Shown: piece by piece, positions 7,695-16,183 of the stretch
Layout of the letters: the number at the start of each line of letters is the position of its first letter
Numbering within the stretch: position 1 is the stretch's first letter
Source of the DNA: Bizionia sp.
Lineage (GTDB): Bacteria > Bacteroidota > Bacteroidia > Flavobacteriales > Flavobacteriaceae
Direction: 5' to 3'
Length of the DNA: 62,462 nucleotides
Assembly: GCA_020631395.1 (NCBI GenBank)
Contig: JAHDHI010000022.1
Span: forward strand, 1 to 62,462
Made by a program: the position numbers and the translations under genes
Notes under the pieces: model-generated
Seen by the model: only the letters and a program-made list of their open reading frames with translations
The model's database searches: none
What the model was told of the DNA's origin: nothing

Positions 7695-9869
7695 ATGAAA
7701 AAACTTATGCTAAGCGCAGCAGCGCTAATGTGTGGTACTATGATGTTCGCACAGATGAATGACAGTGATGTCAATCAAACAGGATCGGGTAATGCTTCTA
7801 CGGTTACCCAAACAGGAATGACCAATGATTCCGACGTAACTCAAACAGGAGACGATAACACCAGTACAGTTAATCAATTGGGAGATGACAATGTATCTTC
7901 CGTTACTCAGACTGGAGATGACAACGTTGCAAGTGCAAATCAAGAAGGAAACGACAACAACAGTGACATCGACCAAACAGGAGATGGAAATGATTCAGAT
8001 GTAAGTCAGATTGGAAATAACAACGTTTCTGATGAAGATCAAGAAGGAGACAACAACGTTTCTGACACGGATCAAGATGGGAATTCCAATGATTCACAAG
8101 TATTGCAACAAGGAGACAACAATGATTCTGCGGTATCTCAAACAGGAGACGGCAATGGCTCTTTCGTATGGCAAGATGGGGATGGCAACATTTCCGACGT
8201 GGATCAAACAGGAAACAGCAACAGCTCTTATGTAGATCAATGGGGTAACGGCAACAACTCCGATGTAGACCAAATAGGGGACAACAACGATTCAGTTGTG
8301 CTTCAAGGGTACTCAGGATCCAACAACGTGAGCACGGTGATGCAAGAAGGAGATGGCAACACCTCTTTTGTAGGACAGGATAACGGAGGTTCTCTCTTGG
8401 GCAACACATCATCTGTAACTCAAACAGGAGATGGAAATGGTTCTTCTGTAATTCAATTGGGAGAGTCCAATGCTTCAGATGTAGACCAAACGGGAGACAA
8501 CAACAACAACACTGTGTTTCAACAAGGAAATACCAACGATAGCAACGTGGACCAGGAAGGAGACAACAATGCTTCTGACACAGCTCAAATAGGAGATTCC
8601 AATGCATCTCAGGTATTGCAACAAGGAGACAACAATGATTCTGCGGTATCTCAAACAGGAGACGGCAATGGCTCTTTCGTATGGCAAGATGGGGATGGCA
8701 ACATTTCCGACGTGGATCAAACAGGAAACAGCAACAGCTCTTATGTAGATCAATGGGGTAACGGCAACAACTCCGATGTAGACCAAATAGGGGACAACAA
8801 CGATTCAGTTGTGCTTCAAGGGTACTCAGGATCCAACAACGTGAGCACGGTGATGCAAGAAGGAGATGGCAACACCTCTTTTGTAGGACAGGATAACGGA
8901 GGTTCTCTCTTGGGCAACACATCATCTGTAACTCAAACAGGAGATGGAAATGGTTCTTCTGTAATTCAATTGGGAGAGTCCAATACTTCAGATGTAGACC
9001 AAACGGGAGACAACAACAACAATGTGGTGTTACAACAAGGTGTTGCGAATGATAGTGATGTAGATCAATTGGGTGATTCCAATGATGCGAACGTTGCTCA
9101 AGCTGGTGATGACAATTCTTCGAGAATTGATCAGCAAGGAGATGGCAATGACAGTGATGTTTCTCAAACAGGAAACATGAACATTGCTGAAAATGAGCAA
9201 ATAGGAGATAATAATGTTTCAGACATCGATCAGACTGGTGATGAAAACTATGCAGGTACTGGGCAATATGGAAATGACAATAACAGTGATGTAGATCAAA
9301 CTGGTAATCTTAACGGAAGTTTGGTAATTCAATCAGGTAATGCGAACATTTCCACAACGACTCAAATTGGAGATGCAAATGCATCCATACAAGGACAGTT
9401 TGGTAATGACAATGAGTCCTATGTATCTCAAATGGGGAATCTCAATGGGTCTTTCGTACAACAAGTAGGAGATTTGAATGATTCGGATGTTGCTCAAAAC
9501 GGTAACTTGAACAACAGTAATGTACAGCAAAATGGAAATTCCAATACATCAGATGTAGATCAAGATGGAACAGGAAATGGAAGTCAAGTTACTCAAACAG
9601 GAAATGACAACGATTCAATGGTAGACCAAGATGGGAATTTAAACTCCAGTACAGTTTCTCAATTGGGAGATTTGCACTTGTCTACGGTGACTCAAAATGG
9701 TAACTTCAACACAAGTACTGTAGACCAAGATGGTTTAAGTCACTCAAGTATGGTTAACCAACAAGGGAATAGCAACAACAGCATTGTTGATCAAAACGGT
9801 AATTCTCATGTAAGTACGGTAGATCAAATAGGCAATGGTAATATTTCTTCAGTTACTCAAAACGACTAA
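7695..9869 (+). CDS. Giant curlin-repeat amyloid subunit (CsgA-like), second copy
   Basis: A 724-residue protein with a signal peptide nearly identical to that of the first copy (MKKLMLSAAALMCGTMMFAQ) followed by about 60 units of Q-x-G-D-x-N-x-S-x-V-x. Occasional longer linkers (GYSGSNNVS, DNGGSLLGNTS) interrupt the 11-residue register. Residues 136-271 and 307-442 come from a 409-bp DNA duplication with one mismatch. It is strongly acidic. It should be secreted through CsgG and assembled as the main fibre. A terminator follows, separating it from csgB-E-F-G, so subunit and export genes can be transcribed at different levels. A 340-codon open frame on the opposite strand is a by-product of the repeats. 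Confidence 0.93.
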   Translation: MKKLMLSAAALMCGTMMFAQMNDSDVNQTGSGNASTVTQTGMTNDSDVTQTGDDNTSTVNQLGDDNVSSVTQTGDDNVASANQEGNDNNSDIDQTGDGNDSDVSQIGNNNVSDEDQEGDNNVSDTDQDGNSNDSQVLQQGDNNDSAVSQTGDGNGSFVWQDGDGNISDVDQTGNSNSSYVDQWGNGNNSDVDQIGDNNDSVVLQGYSGSNNVSTVMQEGDGNTSFVGQDNGGSLLGNTSSVTQTGDGNGSSVIQLGESNASDVDQTGDNNNNTVFQQGNTNDSNVDQEGDNNASDTAQIGDSNASQVLQQGDNNDSAVSQTGDGNGSFVWQDGDGNISDVDQTGNSNSSYVDQWGNGNNSDVDQIGDNNDSVVLQGYSGSNNVSTVMQEGDGNTSFVGQDNGGSLLGNTSSVTQTGDGNGSSVIQLGESNTSDVDQTGDNNNNVVLQQGVANDSDVDQLGDSNDANVAQAGDDNSSRIDQQGDGNDSDVSQTGNMNIAENEQIGDNNVSDIDQTGDENYAGTGQYGNDNNSDVDQTGNLNGSLVIQSGNANISTTTQIGDANASIQGQFGNDNESYVSQMGNLNGSFVQQVGDLNDSDVAQNGNLNNSNVQQNGNSNTSDVDQDGTGNGSQVTQTGNDNDSMVDQDGNLNSSTVSQLGDLHLSTVTQNGNFNTSTVDQDGLSHSSMVNQQGNSNNSIVDQNGNSHVSTVDQIGNGNISSVTQND
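8101..8509 (+). repeat. Copy 1 of a 409-bp intragenic direct repeat
   Basis: Nearly identical to 8614-9022 at an offset of 513 bp (171 codons, in frame). The only mismatch I find is G/A in an Ala/Thr codon near 8471. The 104 bp between the copies are ordinary, non-identical curlin units. Confidence 0.95.
8614..9022 (+). repeat. Copy 2 of the 409-bp intragenic direct repeat
   Basis: In-frame duplicate of 8101-8509. The near-identity, compared with the divergence of all other repeat units in the gene, shows a recent duplication or gene conversion. Confidence 0.95.
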
Positions 9870-9922
9870 GGTATATTATAGGAGATTTTTTAAAAAACAG
9901 AAATAATAATAATAGCTAAAGA

Positions 9923-9959
9923 GTATAAGAGCACTTAAAAATGCTCTTATACCTTTTTA
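9923..9959 (+). terminator. Intrinsic terminator after the second curlin gene
   Basis: GTATAAGAGCA (9923-9933) pairs with TGCTCTTATAC (9942-9952), followed by CTTTTTAA. It lies 53 bp after the stop codon and ahead of the csgB-like gene. Confidence 0.85.
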
Positions 9960-10024
9960 AACCCATAAGTCTTTAATGGAAATCATTAAGGCTTGGAAGT
10001 TTATGGAGCATAAAACATTTAGAT

Positions 10025-10558
10025 ATGAAAATTGCAATTAAAATAATTTTGGTCATATTATTTGTTGGAACAAGTAGCGCTCTTATGGCTCAGACTTTTG
10101 AAAATAGAAACGATGAGAGGGCTTCTAGTTTGTCTAGTATCGGCAATGAAGCATCACAGCATAACTTCTTGTCCAATCAAAATGCGAATGCTACCGCAGA
10201 AGATGGAAGTCTATTTTCACAAAATACTGTATTCATTACCCAAATAGGGGATAATAATGAAGTTGGCTCAGTGACATCTTCCAATGAGAGCAATATTCAA
10301 TATGTCCAGATAGGAAATTATAACATCTTGGATGTAAATGTTGGAAGTAAGCGTATTGATGAATCCATATTTCAAATAGGCAACAACAATACGGTTTTTG
10401 ACTACAATGTGTTCAAAAACGAATTACATGACATAGAAGTAAGCCAAAGTGGCAACAACCAAAATTTAACGCTGTTTGGAGCTAATTCCATTTCAGAAAA
10501 ATTAAAGGTGTCCATGCAAGGGCAGAACCAAACGATTATCGTGAGAAATTTTAACTAA
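10025..10558 (+). CDS. CsgB-like minor curlin subunit/nucleator
   Basis: A 177-residue secreted protein, signal peptide about residues 1-22 ending ALMAQ. It holds only a few degenerate curlin units (TQIGDNNEVGSV, VQIGNYNILDV, FQIGNNNTVFDY, SQSGNNQNLTLF, MQGQNQTIIV) with irregular spacing, and contains more hydrophobic and basic residues than the major subunits. These are the traits of the minor subunit that nucleates fibre growth at the cell surface. It is first of the set csgB-csgE-csgF-csgG-lipoprotein and is 12 bp from the csgE-like gene. The role is inferred from family and context. Confidence 0.8.
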   Translation: MKIAIKIILVILFVGTSSALMAQTFENRNDERASSLSSIGNEASQHNFLSNQNANATAEDGSLFSQNTVFITQIGDNNEVGSVTSSNESNIQYVQIGNYNILDVNVGSKRIDESIFQIGNNNTVFDYNVFKNELHDIEVSQSGNNQNLTLFGANSISEKLKVSMQGQNQTIIVRNFN

Positions 10559-10570
10559 TAAGATTGAATT

Positions 10571-11365
10571 ATGAAGGTATATCTTGGAAAGCCCATAATT
10601 TTTCTTTCTTTTCTTTTCTTTTCATTGTCTGGTTTTTCTCAAAACAGATACAATGATGAGGTCGAAGCTAAAATACAAGTTGAGACCAATAACGAATTTG
10701 TAAAGGTTACAGGTACGGCTTTCAACAAGACGGAGATAAATCAAAGCCTTAGGTACAAGTTGTCGGTAATCAAAACAAGTGTTGGGAATTCCAATCGGTC
10801 AAAAAATGACCAAGGTGGTAGGATTGTGTTATATCCAGATGAAAAGAAGGAATTGTCCTCGACTACCATCAATACAAATGAAAAGGATAAAATCATTATA
10901 TTGTTGCTTATTTATAATCTAGACGACAAGATAATTGGGCAAGATAGAATAGTCTTGAACGACAAGGGGGATGACATCGATTCCAAGCAGAAGCTCATAA
11001 AGACGCTAAAAGAAAGGGAGGATACTTCAAAAGATGTGGATGATCAATCCAAGGATGGAGTGGAGCTGAGAGGTATTGTGGTAGAGGACACCAAAACAAA
11101 ACCGGGAAGGGATTTTTATAGGTTGTTCTATGCTTTGTATTCGAGGAACAACCTCAATGGTAGCAAGGTGGTGACCATCAAGGAAGTGCTGTCAATAGGT
11201 TCCAATACTAAGATAGAAGTCATCGTAGGAGATCAGACGGTCTATTCGTTTTTCGTGAGACCCAGAAATGATTACTTGGTGGCAATAAATGACATTGCAA
11301 TCAAAAAAGTATATAACCATTTTAAAAGATTGGAAAAGGAATCCAAAACGATAAAACGGTATTGA
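10571..11365 (+). CDS. csgE: Curli assembly protein CsgE with an extra N-terminal CsgH-like domain
   Basis: 264 residues against about 130 in E. coli CsgE. After the signal peptide (ends GFSQ) residues about 25-140 form a beta-rich domain with GNSNRSKNDQGGRIVLYPDE, which resembles the SxxxQGGxFxLxPGE pattern of CsgH, the curli-inhibiting protein of alphaproteobacteria. A charged linker follows, then the CsgE domain (about 165-260) with GIVVEDTKTKPGRDFYRLFY and VYSFFVRPRNDYL, typical of the cap that gates CsgG. It would therefore combine substrate gating and control of premature fibre formation in one periplasmic protein. The CsgE call is firm; the CsgH relation is by eye. Confidence 0.85.
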   Translation: MKVYLGKPIIFLSFLFFSLSGFSQNRYNDEVEAKIQVETNNEFVKVTGTAFNKTEINQSLRYKLSVIKTSVGNSNRSKNDQGGRIVLYPDEKKELSSTTINTNEKDKIIILLLIYNLDDKIIGQDRIVLNDKGDDIDSKQKLIKTLKEREDTSKDVDDQSKDGVELRGIVVEDTKTKPGRDFYRLFYALYSRNNLNGSKVVTIKEVLSIGSNTKIEVIVGDQTVYSFFVRPRNDYLVAINDIAIKKVYNHFKRLEKESKTIKRY

Positions 11366-11473
11366 TGAGGTATGTGAAGATTGATTTGAGTTGAAGATTG
11401 AGAAACATAACCCAAAAGGGGTCGTACCATGCGATTGCATGTGATGATCAGAAAAAAATCAAAGCACAAACAG

Positions 11474-11878
11474 ATGAAAAAACTATTATTCCTAGTGTTG
11501 TTCTTAACAAGCTATTTTGGTTTTAGCCAACAGTTGGCATACAAACCTGTAAATCCAGCATTCGGTGGGGATACATTCAATTACACTTGGTTGTTGAATT
11601 CAGCCAATGCTCAAAATAGTTTCACGGATCCCAATGCGGCAACTCGTGACAATCAATCCGAGTTGGAGCAATTTGCAGAAAACCTGAACAGACAACTTCT
11701 AGGACAGCTATCCAGAACACTTTTCAATGCGCAATTGGGAGATGGCTTGCAAGAAGGAACCTTTACCTTTGGAACACTCTCTTTGGAGATATTTGATTCG
11801 GCAGAAGGTCTTGTCATTAATATTTTGGATACAAACACAGGAGAACAAACCCAAATTATAGTCCCTAACAACAACTAA
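11474..11878 (+). CDS. csgF: Curli assembly protein CsgF
   Basis: Starting at the ATG at 11474 (a longer open frame begins at 11429 but lacks a signal peptide) the product has 134 residues with signal peptide MKKLLFLVLFLTSYFGFSQ. The mature start YKPVNPAFGGDTFNYTWLLN and SANAQNSFTDP match the CsgF region that binds the CsgG channel, and the C-terminus (LVINILDTNTGEQTQIIV) matches the CsgF end. It couples exported subunits to the cell-surface nucleator. It is 8 bp from csgG. Confidence 0.92.
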   Translation: MKKLLFLVLFLTSYFGFSQQLAYKPVNPAFGGDTFNYTWLLNSANAQNSFTDPNAATRDNQSELEQFAENLNRQLLGQLSRTLFNAQLGDGLQEGTFTFGTLSLEIFDSAEGLVINILDTNTGEQTQIIVPNNN

Positions 11879-11886
11879 AAAATAAT

Positions 11887-13350
11887 ATGATATTTACTCG
11901 TAAGTCTGTTTACGCTGTTATTTTGCTTTTCATTCTTTCAAGTTGTGGTACATATTTCAATCAACCCATAACACGACAAGAAGCAAGAATAGGAGAAGAA
12001 AATGAAGTAACCAAAGCGCTCAAGGAGTTTCCGTTGCCTCAAAAGCCCGTAGTTGCAGGAGTGTACAACTTTAAAGACCAGACAGGGCAGTACAAGGCGG
12101 TCGAAAATGGTAGTACATTCAGCACGGCAGTGTCCCAAGGAGCAACAACGATACTGATAAAGGCGTTGGAAGATTCCAAATGGTTTACTCCAATAGAAAG
12201 GGAGAATTTGGGAAACCTTCTAAATGAAAGAAACATTATTCGATCCACAAGAGACGAATACAGAAAGAACAAAAATCCCAACGAGCCACAGTTGCCCCCT
12301 CTTCTCTATGCAGGAATACTATTGGAAGGAGGAGTCATTTCCTATGATACCAACATTGTAACAGGAGGATCTGGAGCAAGGTATTTTGGGACAGGAATAT
12401 CATCTCAATACAGGCAAGATCGGATTACGGTATACTTAAGGGCAGTCTCCACATCGAGCGGAAAGATTCTCAAGACGGTATATATATCAAAGACCATTTT
12501 GTCACAAGCCGTTTCTGCAAACTTATTCAAGTATGTCAATTTTCAACGCTTGCTGGAGGCAGAAGTAGGGTTCACAAAGAATGAGCCCGTGCAATTGGCA
12601 TTGAAAGAGTCTATAGAGAAAGCAGTGGAGTCCCTGATCATCGAAGGTATAAAGGACAATTTGTGGAAACCACAATTGAATGAAAAAGAAACAAAAGCTC
12701 TTGTTGAAGCCTATGAGGCGGAAGAGGAGGAAGCCAATGCAACTGCCTTGTACGATCGCTATTTGACGGAGCGGAGAAGCAAAGTGGCTTTTACCGGAGC
12801 ATTGGGAACCACTCTCATGGACGGGGATTTGCCAAATGCACAACCGGAATTCAATAGTAGATCCGGATTCAAGTTCCGAATGTCGCCAAGTTTAAACTTC
12901 AATACGACCTATTATAAGTTCAATCTATCCAACAAGGAATTTTTGAATGAAGGCTATATGTCTTTGGATTTCAATTTGGAATACATAGTGCTGCCTCAAG
13001 ATCAATTCACACCATTGCTTTATTTGGGAGGAGGAGTCAACGCGGCGAACTACCTTACTTCCGTAGATCCAAAGTTTCAAGCTGGAATAGGGCTGGAATA
13101 CTTGTTGTCTAAAAAGCTAGGCTTGCATATGTTTGTCGATTACAATTATGTGTTTAGTGATGAACTGGACTTTATAGACGCAGGAAAACGCAGTGATACA
13201 TATTACCGAGCAGGAATAGGAATAAACTATTACTTCTCCAAACGCAAGAACAAGAAGCTTGATGAAGGGAAACTGGAGGAGCTAAGAGTAAAAAGAGAAC
13301 TTAAGGAGATTAGGAAAAAGAACAGGGCGAAAAAGAAAGCACGTAAATAG
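11887..13350 (+). CDS. csgG: Curli secretion channel CsgG with fused C-terminal beta-barrel
   Basis: 487 residues against about 277 in E. coli. A lipobox ending SSC (Cys20) is followed by the CsgG domain to about residue 265: GVYNFKDQTGQYK, FTPIERENLGNLLNERNIIR, LLYAGILLEGGVISYD and RITVYLRAVSTSSGKIL are diagnostic. CsgG forms the nonameric outer-membrane pore for curlin. Residues about 300-460 add an OmpA-like barrel (VAFTGALGTTLMDG, LLYLGGGVNAANYL, YRAGIGINYYF) and the protein ends in a very basic tail (about 460-487). The extension may anchor the pore or contact peptidoglycan or the envelope; its function is inferred only. Confidence 0.93.
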   Translation: MIFTRKSVYAVILLFILSSCGTYFNQPITRQEARIGEENEVTKALKEFPLPQKPVVAGVYNFKDQTGQYKAVENGSTFSTAVSQGATTILIKALEDSKWFTPIERENLGNLLNERNIIRSTRDEYRKNKNPNEPQLPPLLYAGILLEGGVISYDTNIVTGGSGARYFGTGISSQYRQDRITVYLRAVSTSSGKILKTVYISKTILSQAVSANLFKYVNFQRLLEAEVGFTKNEPVQLALKESIEKAVESLIIEGIKDNLWKPQLNEKETKALVEAYEAEEEEANATALYDRYLTERRSKVAFTGALGTTLMDGDLPNAQPEFNSRSGFKFRMSPSLNFNTTYYKFNLSNKEFLNEGYMSLDFNLEYIVLPQDQFTPLLYLGGGVNAANYLTSVDPKFQAGIGLEYLLSKKLGLHMFVDYNYVFSDELDFIDAGKRSDTYYRAGIGINYYFSKRKNKKLDEGKLEELRVKRELKEIRKKNRAKKKARK

Positions 13351-13398
13351 AAAAATTAGAGAATAAGCATGCAAAAATTGAAAAAGATGAAAGCAAAT

Positions 13399-14874
13399 AT
13401 GAAATATATTTATCTGCCAATATTCTTACTACTATTCTTTAATTGTAGTGAAGATAAAATTTCAATAACGGGAGAAGGACGCATATTGGGAAAAGTGGTG
13501 ACCATTGGTGACAATACACCTTTGGAAAATGTGAAGATAAGTACCAATCCTGGAACGAGTGTTATATTTACTGATCTCAATGGTAATTTTTCCATACCTT
13601 CTGTAGATGTAGGTAATTATTCCGTACAAGCAGAAAAAGAAGGGTATCTAACGGTTTTTGAAGCTGTATCGGTAACAGAGGATAGTAGCACGAGCCTTAT
13701 TTTTGAACTGGATGTGGAAACAGCAAACAACGATGCTCCAAATGCCCCTATTCTAATCAGTCCAGCCAATGATGCTATAAATACAGAAGTTTCAGTCGAA
13801 CTCACTTGGTCTGGATCCGATCCAGAAGAAGATGATTTGACCTATGCATTGAAAATATTGAACGATCAAAACTCGGACGTCTTGGAATATACGGATATAA
13901 CGGATACGACATTTACAGTTTCAGGATTGCTATATGGTGCCAAATACTTTTGGCAAGTGTCCGCATCGGATGGTATAAACGATCCTGTATTGAGTGGGGT
14001 CTTCAACTTTAAAACACTTCAATACCCAGAAAACAGGATTTTCTTTACTAGAAAGATAAATGGCAACAATGTTATTTTTTCAACAGACGAAGCAGGGAAT
14101 GAGTTTCAGTTGACCTCAGAATCTTCAAATAGTTGGAGGCCAAGGAAGGCAAATAACATAGACAAAATCGCATTTTTAAGATCCAATGGAGGGGAAACCC
14201 ACATCTATACGATGAATTTGGATGGTTCCAATGTCTATCAAGTAACCAATACGATAGGCGTCACTGGATTCAATTTGGAAGAATTGGACTTTTCTTGGAA
14301 AAGTAACGATACCCAGATACTATACCCCAATTTCGATAAGCTATATCAAATAAATGCCAATGGAGCTTCATTGCAAGAAATGCATCAAACCTCCAATGGG
14401 AATTTCGTTACGGAAGTGGATTGGAATGAAAATACGTCAAAAATAGCCGTGAAGACAAATGATAGTGATGGCTACAATGTAGAAATATACACGATAAACA
14501 CTACAGGGACGGTACAGGATACAATTTTGACGGGTCTAGATGGGGCTGCAGGTGGTTTGGATTTTTCTTTCGATGGAAACAAACTACTGTATACAAGAGA
14601 TGTTTCTGAAAATGAGAATACGGAGTATAGGCAATTAAACACTCATATGTTCATTTATGACTTGCCCTCCATGATTGCCACAAATGTCTCTTTGGACAAG
14701 CCAGCAGGAACAAATGACTTAGACCCTCGCTTTTCACCCAATGAAGCAAAACTCATTTATGTAAATACGTCCAATGATGGGATTTCCCAAAGAAATTTGG
14801 AAATCATAGAAATTGGAATAATCGATACAAGAGCCATACTCATTGAAGATGCCAAGATGCCAGATTGGAAATAG
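13399..14874 (+). CDS. Curli-locus lipoprotein with regulatory-like, FnIII and TolB-type propeller domains
   Basis: About 491 residues from the ATG at 13399 (in-frame ATGs at 13369 and 13387 are possible). The signal peptide ends FFNC, a Bacteroidota-type lipobox. Domains in order: carboxypeptidase-regulatory-like fold (about 20-105, GRILGKVVTIGDNTPLENVK), fibronectin-like domain (about 115-215, PNAPILISPAND) and TolB-like beta-propeller blades (about 220-490, with ITHIYTMNLDGSNVYQVTN-type strands). Last gene of the csgBEFG set and followed by a terminator. It probably acts at the cell surface in fibre anchoring or assembly; no homologous curli role is known to me. Confidence 0.75.
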   Translation: MKYIYLPIFLLLFFNCSEDKISITGEGRILGKVVTIGDNTPLENVKISTNPGTSVIFTDLNGNFSIPSVDVGNYSVQAEKEGYLTVFEAVSVTEDSSTSLIFELDVETANNDAPNAPILISPANDAINTEVSVELTWSGSDPEEDDLTYALKILNDQNSDVLEYTDITDTTFTVSGLLYGAKYFWQVSASDGINDPVLSGVFNFKTLQYPENRIFFTRKINGNNVIFSTDEAGNEFQLTSESSNSWRPRKANNIDKIAFLRSNGGETHIYTMNLDGSNVYQVTNTIGVTGFNLEELDFSWKSNDTQILYPNFDKLYQINANGASLQEMHQTSNGNFVTEVDWNENTSKIAVKTNDSDGYNVEIYTINTTGTVQDTILTGLDGAAGGLDFSFDGNKLLYTRDVSENENTEYRQLNTHMFIYDLPSMIATNVSLDKPAGTNDLDPRFSPNEAKLIYVNTSNDGISQRNLEIIEIGIIDTRAILIEDAKMPDWK

Positions 14875-14897
14875 TATCAATAATATAAATTAATTGC

Positions 14898-14930
14898 AAA
14901 AGCACACCATTTAATTTGTGTGCTTTTCTT
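14898..14930 (+). terminator. Terminator of the curli export operon
   Basis: AAAAGCACAC (14898-14907) pairs with GTGTGCTTTT (14918-14927), followed by CTTTT. Confidence 0.85.
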
Positions 14931-14962
14931 TTATAAATATATTTGCAAAACAATACGATATT

Positions 14963-16141
14963 ATGAGTTCCGAAATAAGTAAACGATATAGTCAAAGAGG
15001 AGTATCTGCATCCAAGGAGGATGTGCACAATGCAATAAAGAACATAGATAAAGGTTTGTTCCCTAAAGCATTCTGTAAGATAGTCCCGGATTATTTGACA
15101 AACGATGAAGATTATTGTTTGATAATGCATGCGGATGGAGCTGGAACAAAAAGTGCATTGGCCTATATGTATTGGAAAGAAACAGGTGATGTTTCCGTAT
15201 GGAAGGGAATTGCCCAAGATGCACTCATAATGAACATCGACGATTTGCTTTGTGTTGGAGCGACAGACAACATCATGTTGTCGTCAACAATCGGGAGAAA
15301 TAAAAACTTGATAACAGGAGAAGTCCTTTCTGCAATAATCAATGGGACGGAAGAATTAATCTCAGAACTCAAGAAATTCGGAGTAACAATACATTCAACA
15401 GGAGGAGAAACGGCAGACGTTGGAGATCTTGTAAGAACCATAATAGTAGATTCTACGGTAACGGCACGAATGAAACGCAAGGATGTCATAAACAATGCAA
15501 ACATAAAGGAGGGAGATGTCATCGTAGGTTTGGAAAGCTTTGGACAAGCCACTTACGAGAAGGAATACAATGGAGGTATGGGAAGCAATGGGCTTACCTC
15601 TGCACGACATGACGTATTTCATAAGTATTTGGCAGAGTCCTATCCAGAAAGTTTTGATCCAGAGGTGCCTTCAGACTTGGTGTATTCTGGGCAAGTAAAG
15701 TTGACGGATGCAGTAGAAGATGCTCCAATAGATGCAGGTAAATTGGTGTTGTCTCCTACAAGGACCTATGCACCAATCATAAAAGAGATATTGTCAAAAC
15801 ATACGAGCAAGGATATTCACGGAATGGTACATTGTTCTGGTGGAGCACAAACAAAAATACTTCATTTCATAGATGACTTGCATATCGTAAAAGACAATTT
15901 ATTTGAAGTGCCACCACTTTTCAAGTTGATACAAGAGCAGTCCAAAACCGATTGGAAAGAAATGTATCAAGTATTTAATTGCGGACATAGAATGGAAGTA
16001 TATGTGTCGCCAGAAATTGCAGAAGACATTGTTGCCATATCCAAAAGCTATAATGTAAACGCAAAAGTAGTAGGTCGAGTAGAAACTTCAGAAACAAAAA
16101 AACTTACCATTAAAAGCGAATTTGGAGAGTTTGATTACTAA
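14963..16141 (+). CDS. purM: Phosphoribosylformylglycinamidine cyclo-ligase (AIR synthase)
   Basis: 392 residues from the ATG at 14963 (MSSEISKRYSQRGVSASKED). The longer frame back to 14918 would run through the upstream terminator and is rejected. PurM/SelD-type ATP-grasp-like fold: MHADGAGTKSALAYMYW (about 50-68), DALIMNIDDLLCVGATDN (about 90) and HSTGGETADVGDLV (about 145) hold the nucleotide- and metal-binding residues. Converts FGAM to aminoimidazole ribonucleotide, step 5 of purine synthesis. The length is typical of the Bacteroidota form. The gene order purM-DUF3078-prfA-pyrF is a housekeeping cluster. Confidence 0.9.
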   Translation: MSSEISKRYSQRGVSASKEDVHNAIKNIDKGLFPKAFCKIVPDYLTNDEDYCLIMHADGAGTKSALAYMYWKETGDVSVWKGIAQDALIMNIDDLLCVGATDNIMLSSTIGRNKNLITGEVLSAIINGTEELISELKKFGVTIHSTGGETADVGDLVRTIIVDSTVTARMKRKDVINNANIKEGDVIVGLESFGQATYEKEYNGGMGSNGLTSARHDVFHKYLAESYPESFDPEVPSDLVYSGQVKLTDAVEDAPIDAGKLVLSPTRTYAPIIKEILSKHTSKDIHGMVHCSGGAQTKILHFIDDLHIVKDNLFEVPPLFKLIQEQSKTDWKEMYQVFNCGHRMEVYVSPEIAEDIVAISKSYNVNAKVVGRVETSETKKLTIKSEFGEFDY

Positions 16142-16183
16142 GTCAAAATAAATCAATTGCCTTTTTTAATTCATCAATGTTTA

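Noticed and set aside
7903-8925. 340-codon open frame on the minus strand inside the giant curlin gene
   Set aside because: It results from the 33-bp repeat period without stops in that frame; its product is a repetitive Cys/His/Leu string with no start context, and the plus strand clearly codes.
5966-9869. Tandem DNA repeats that might suggest a CRISPR array
   Set aside because: The repeats are in-frame protein-coding 33-bp units with no spacers, no conserved short direct repeat and no cas genes.
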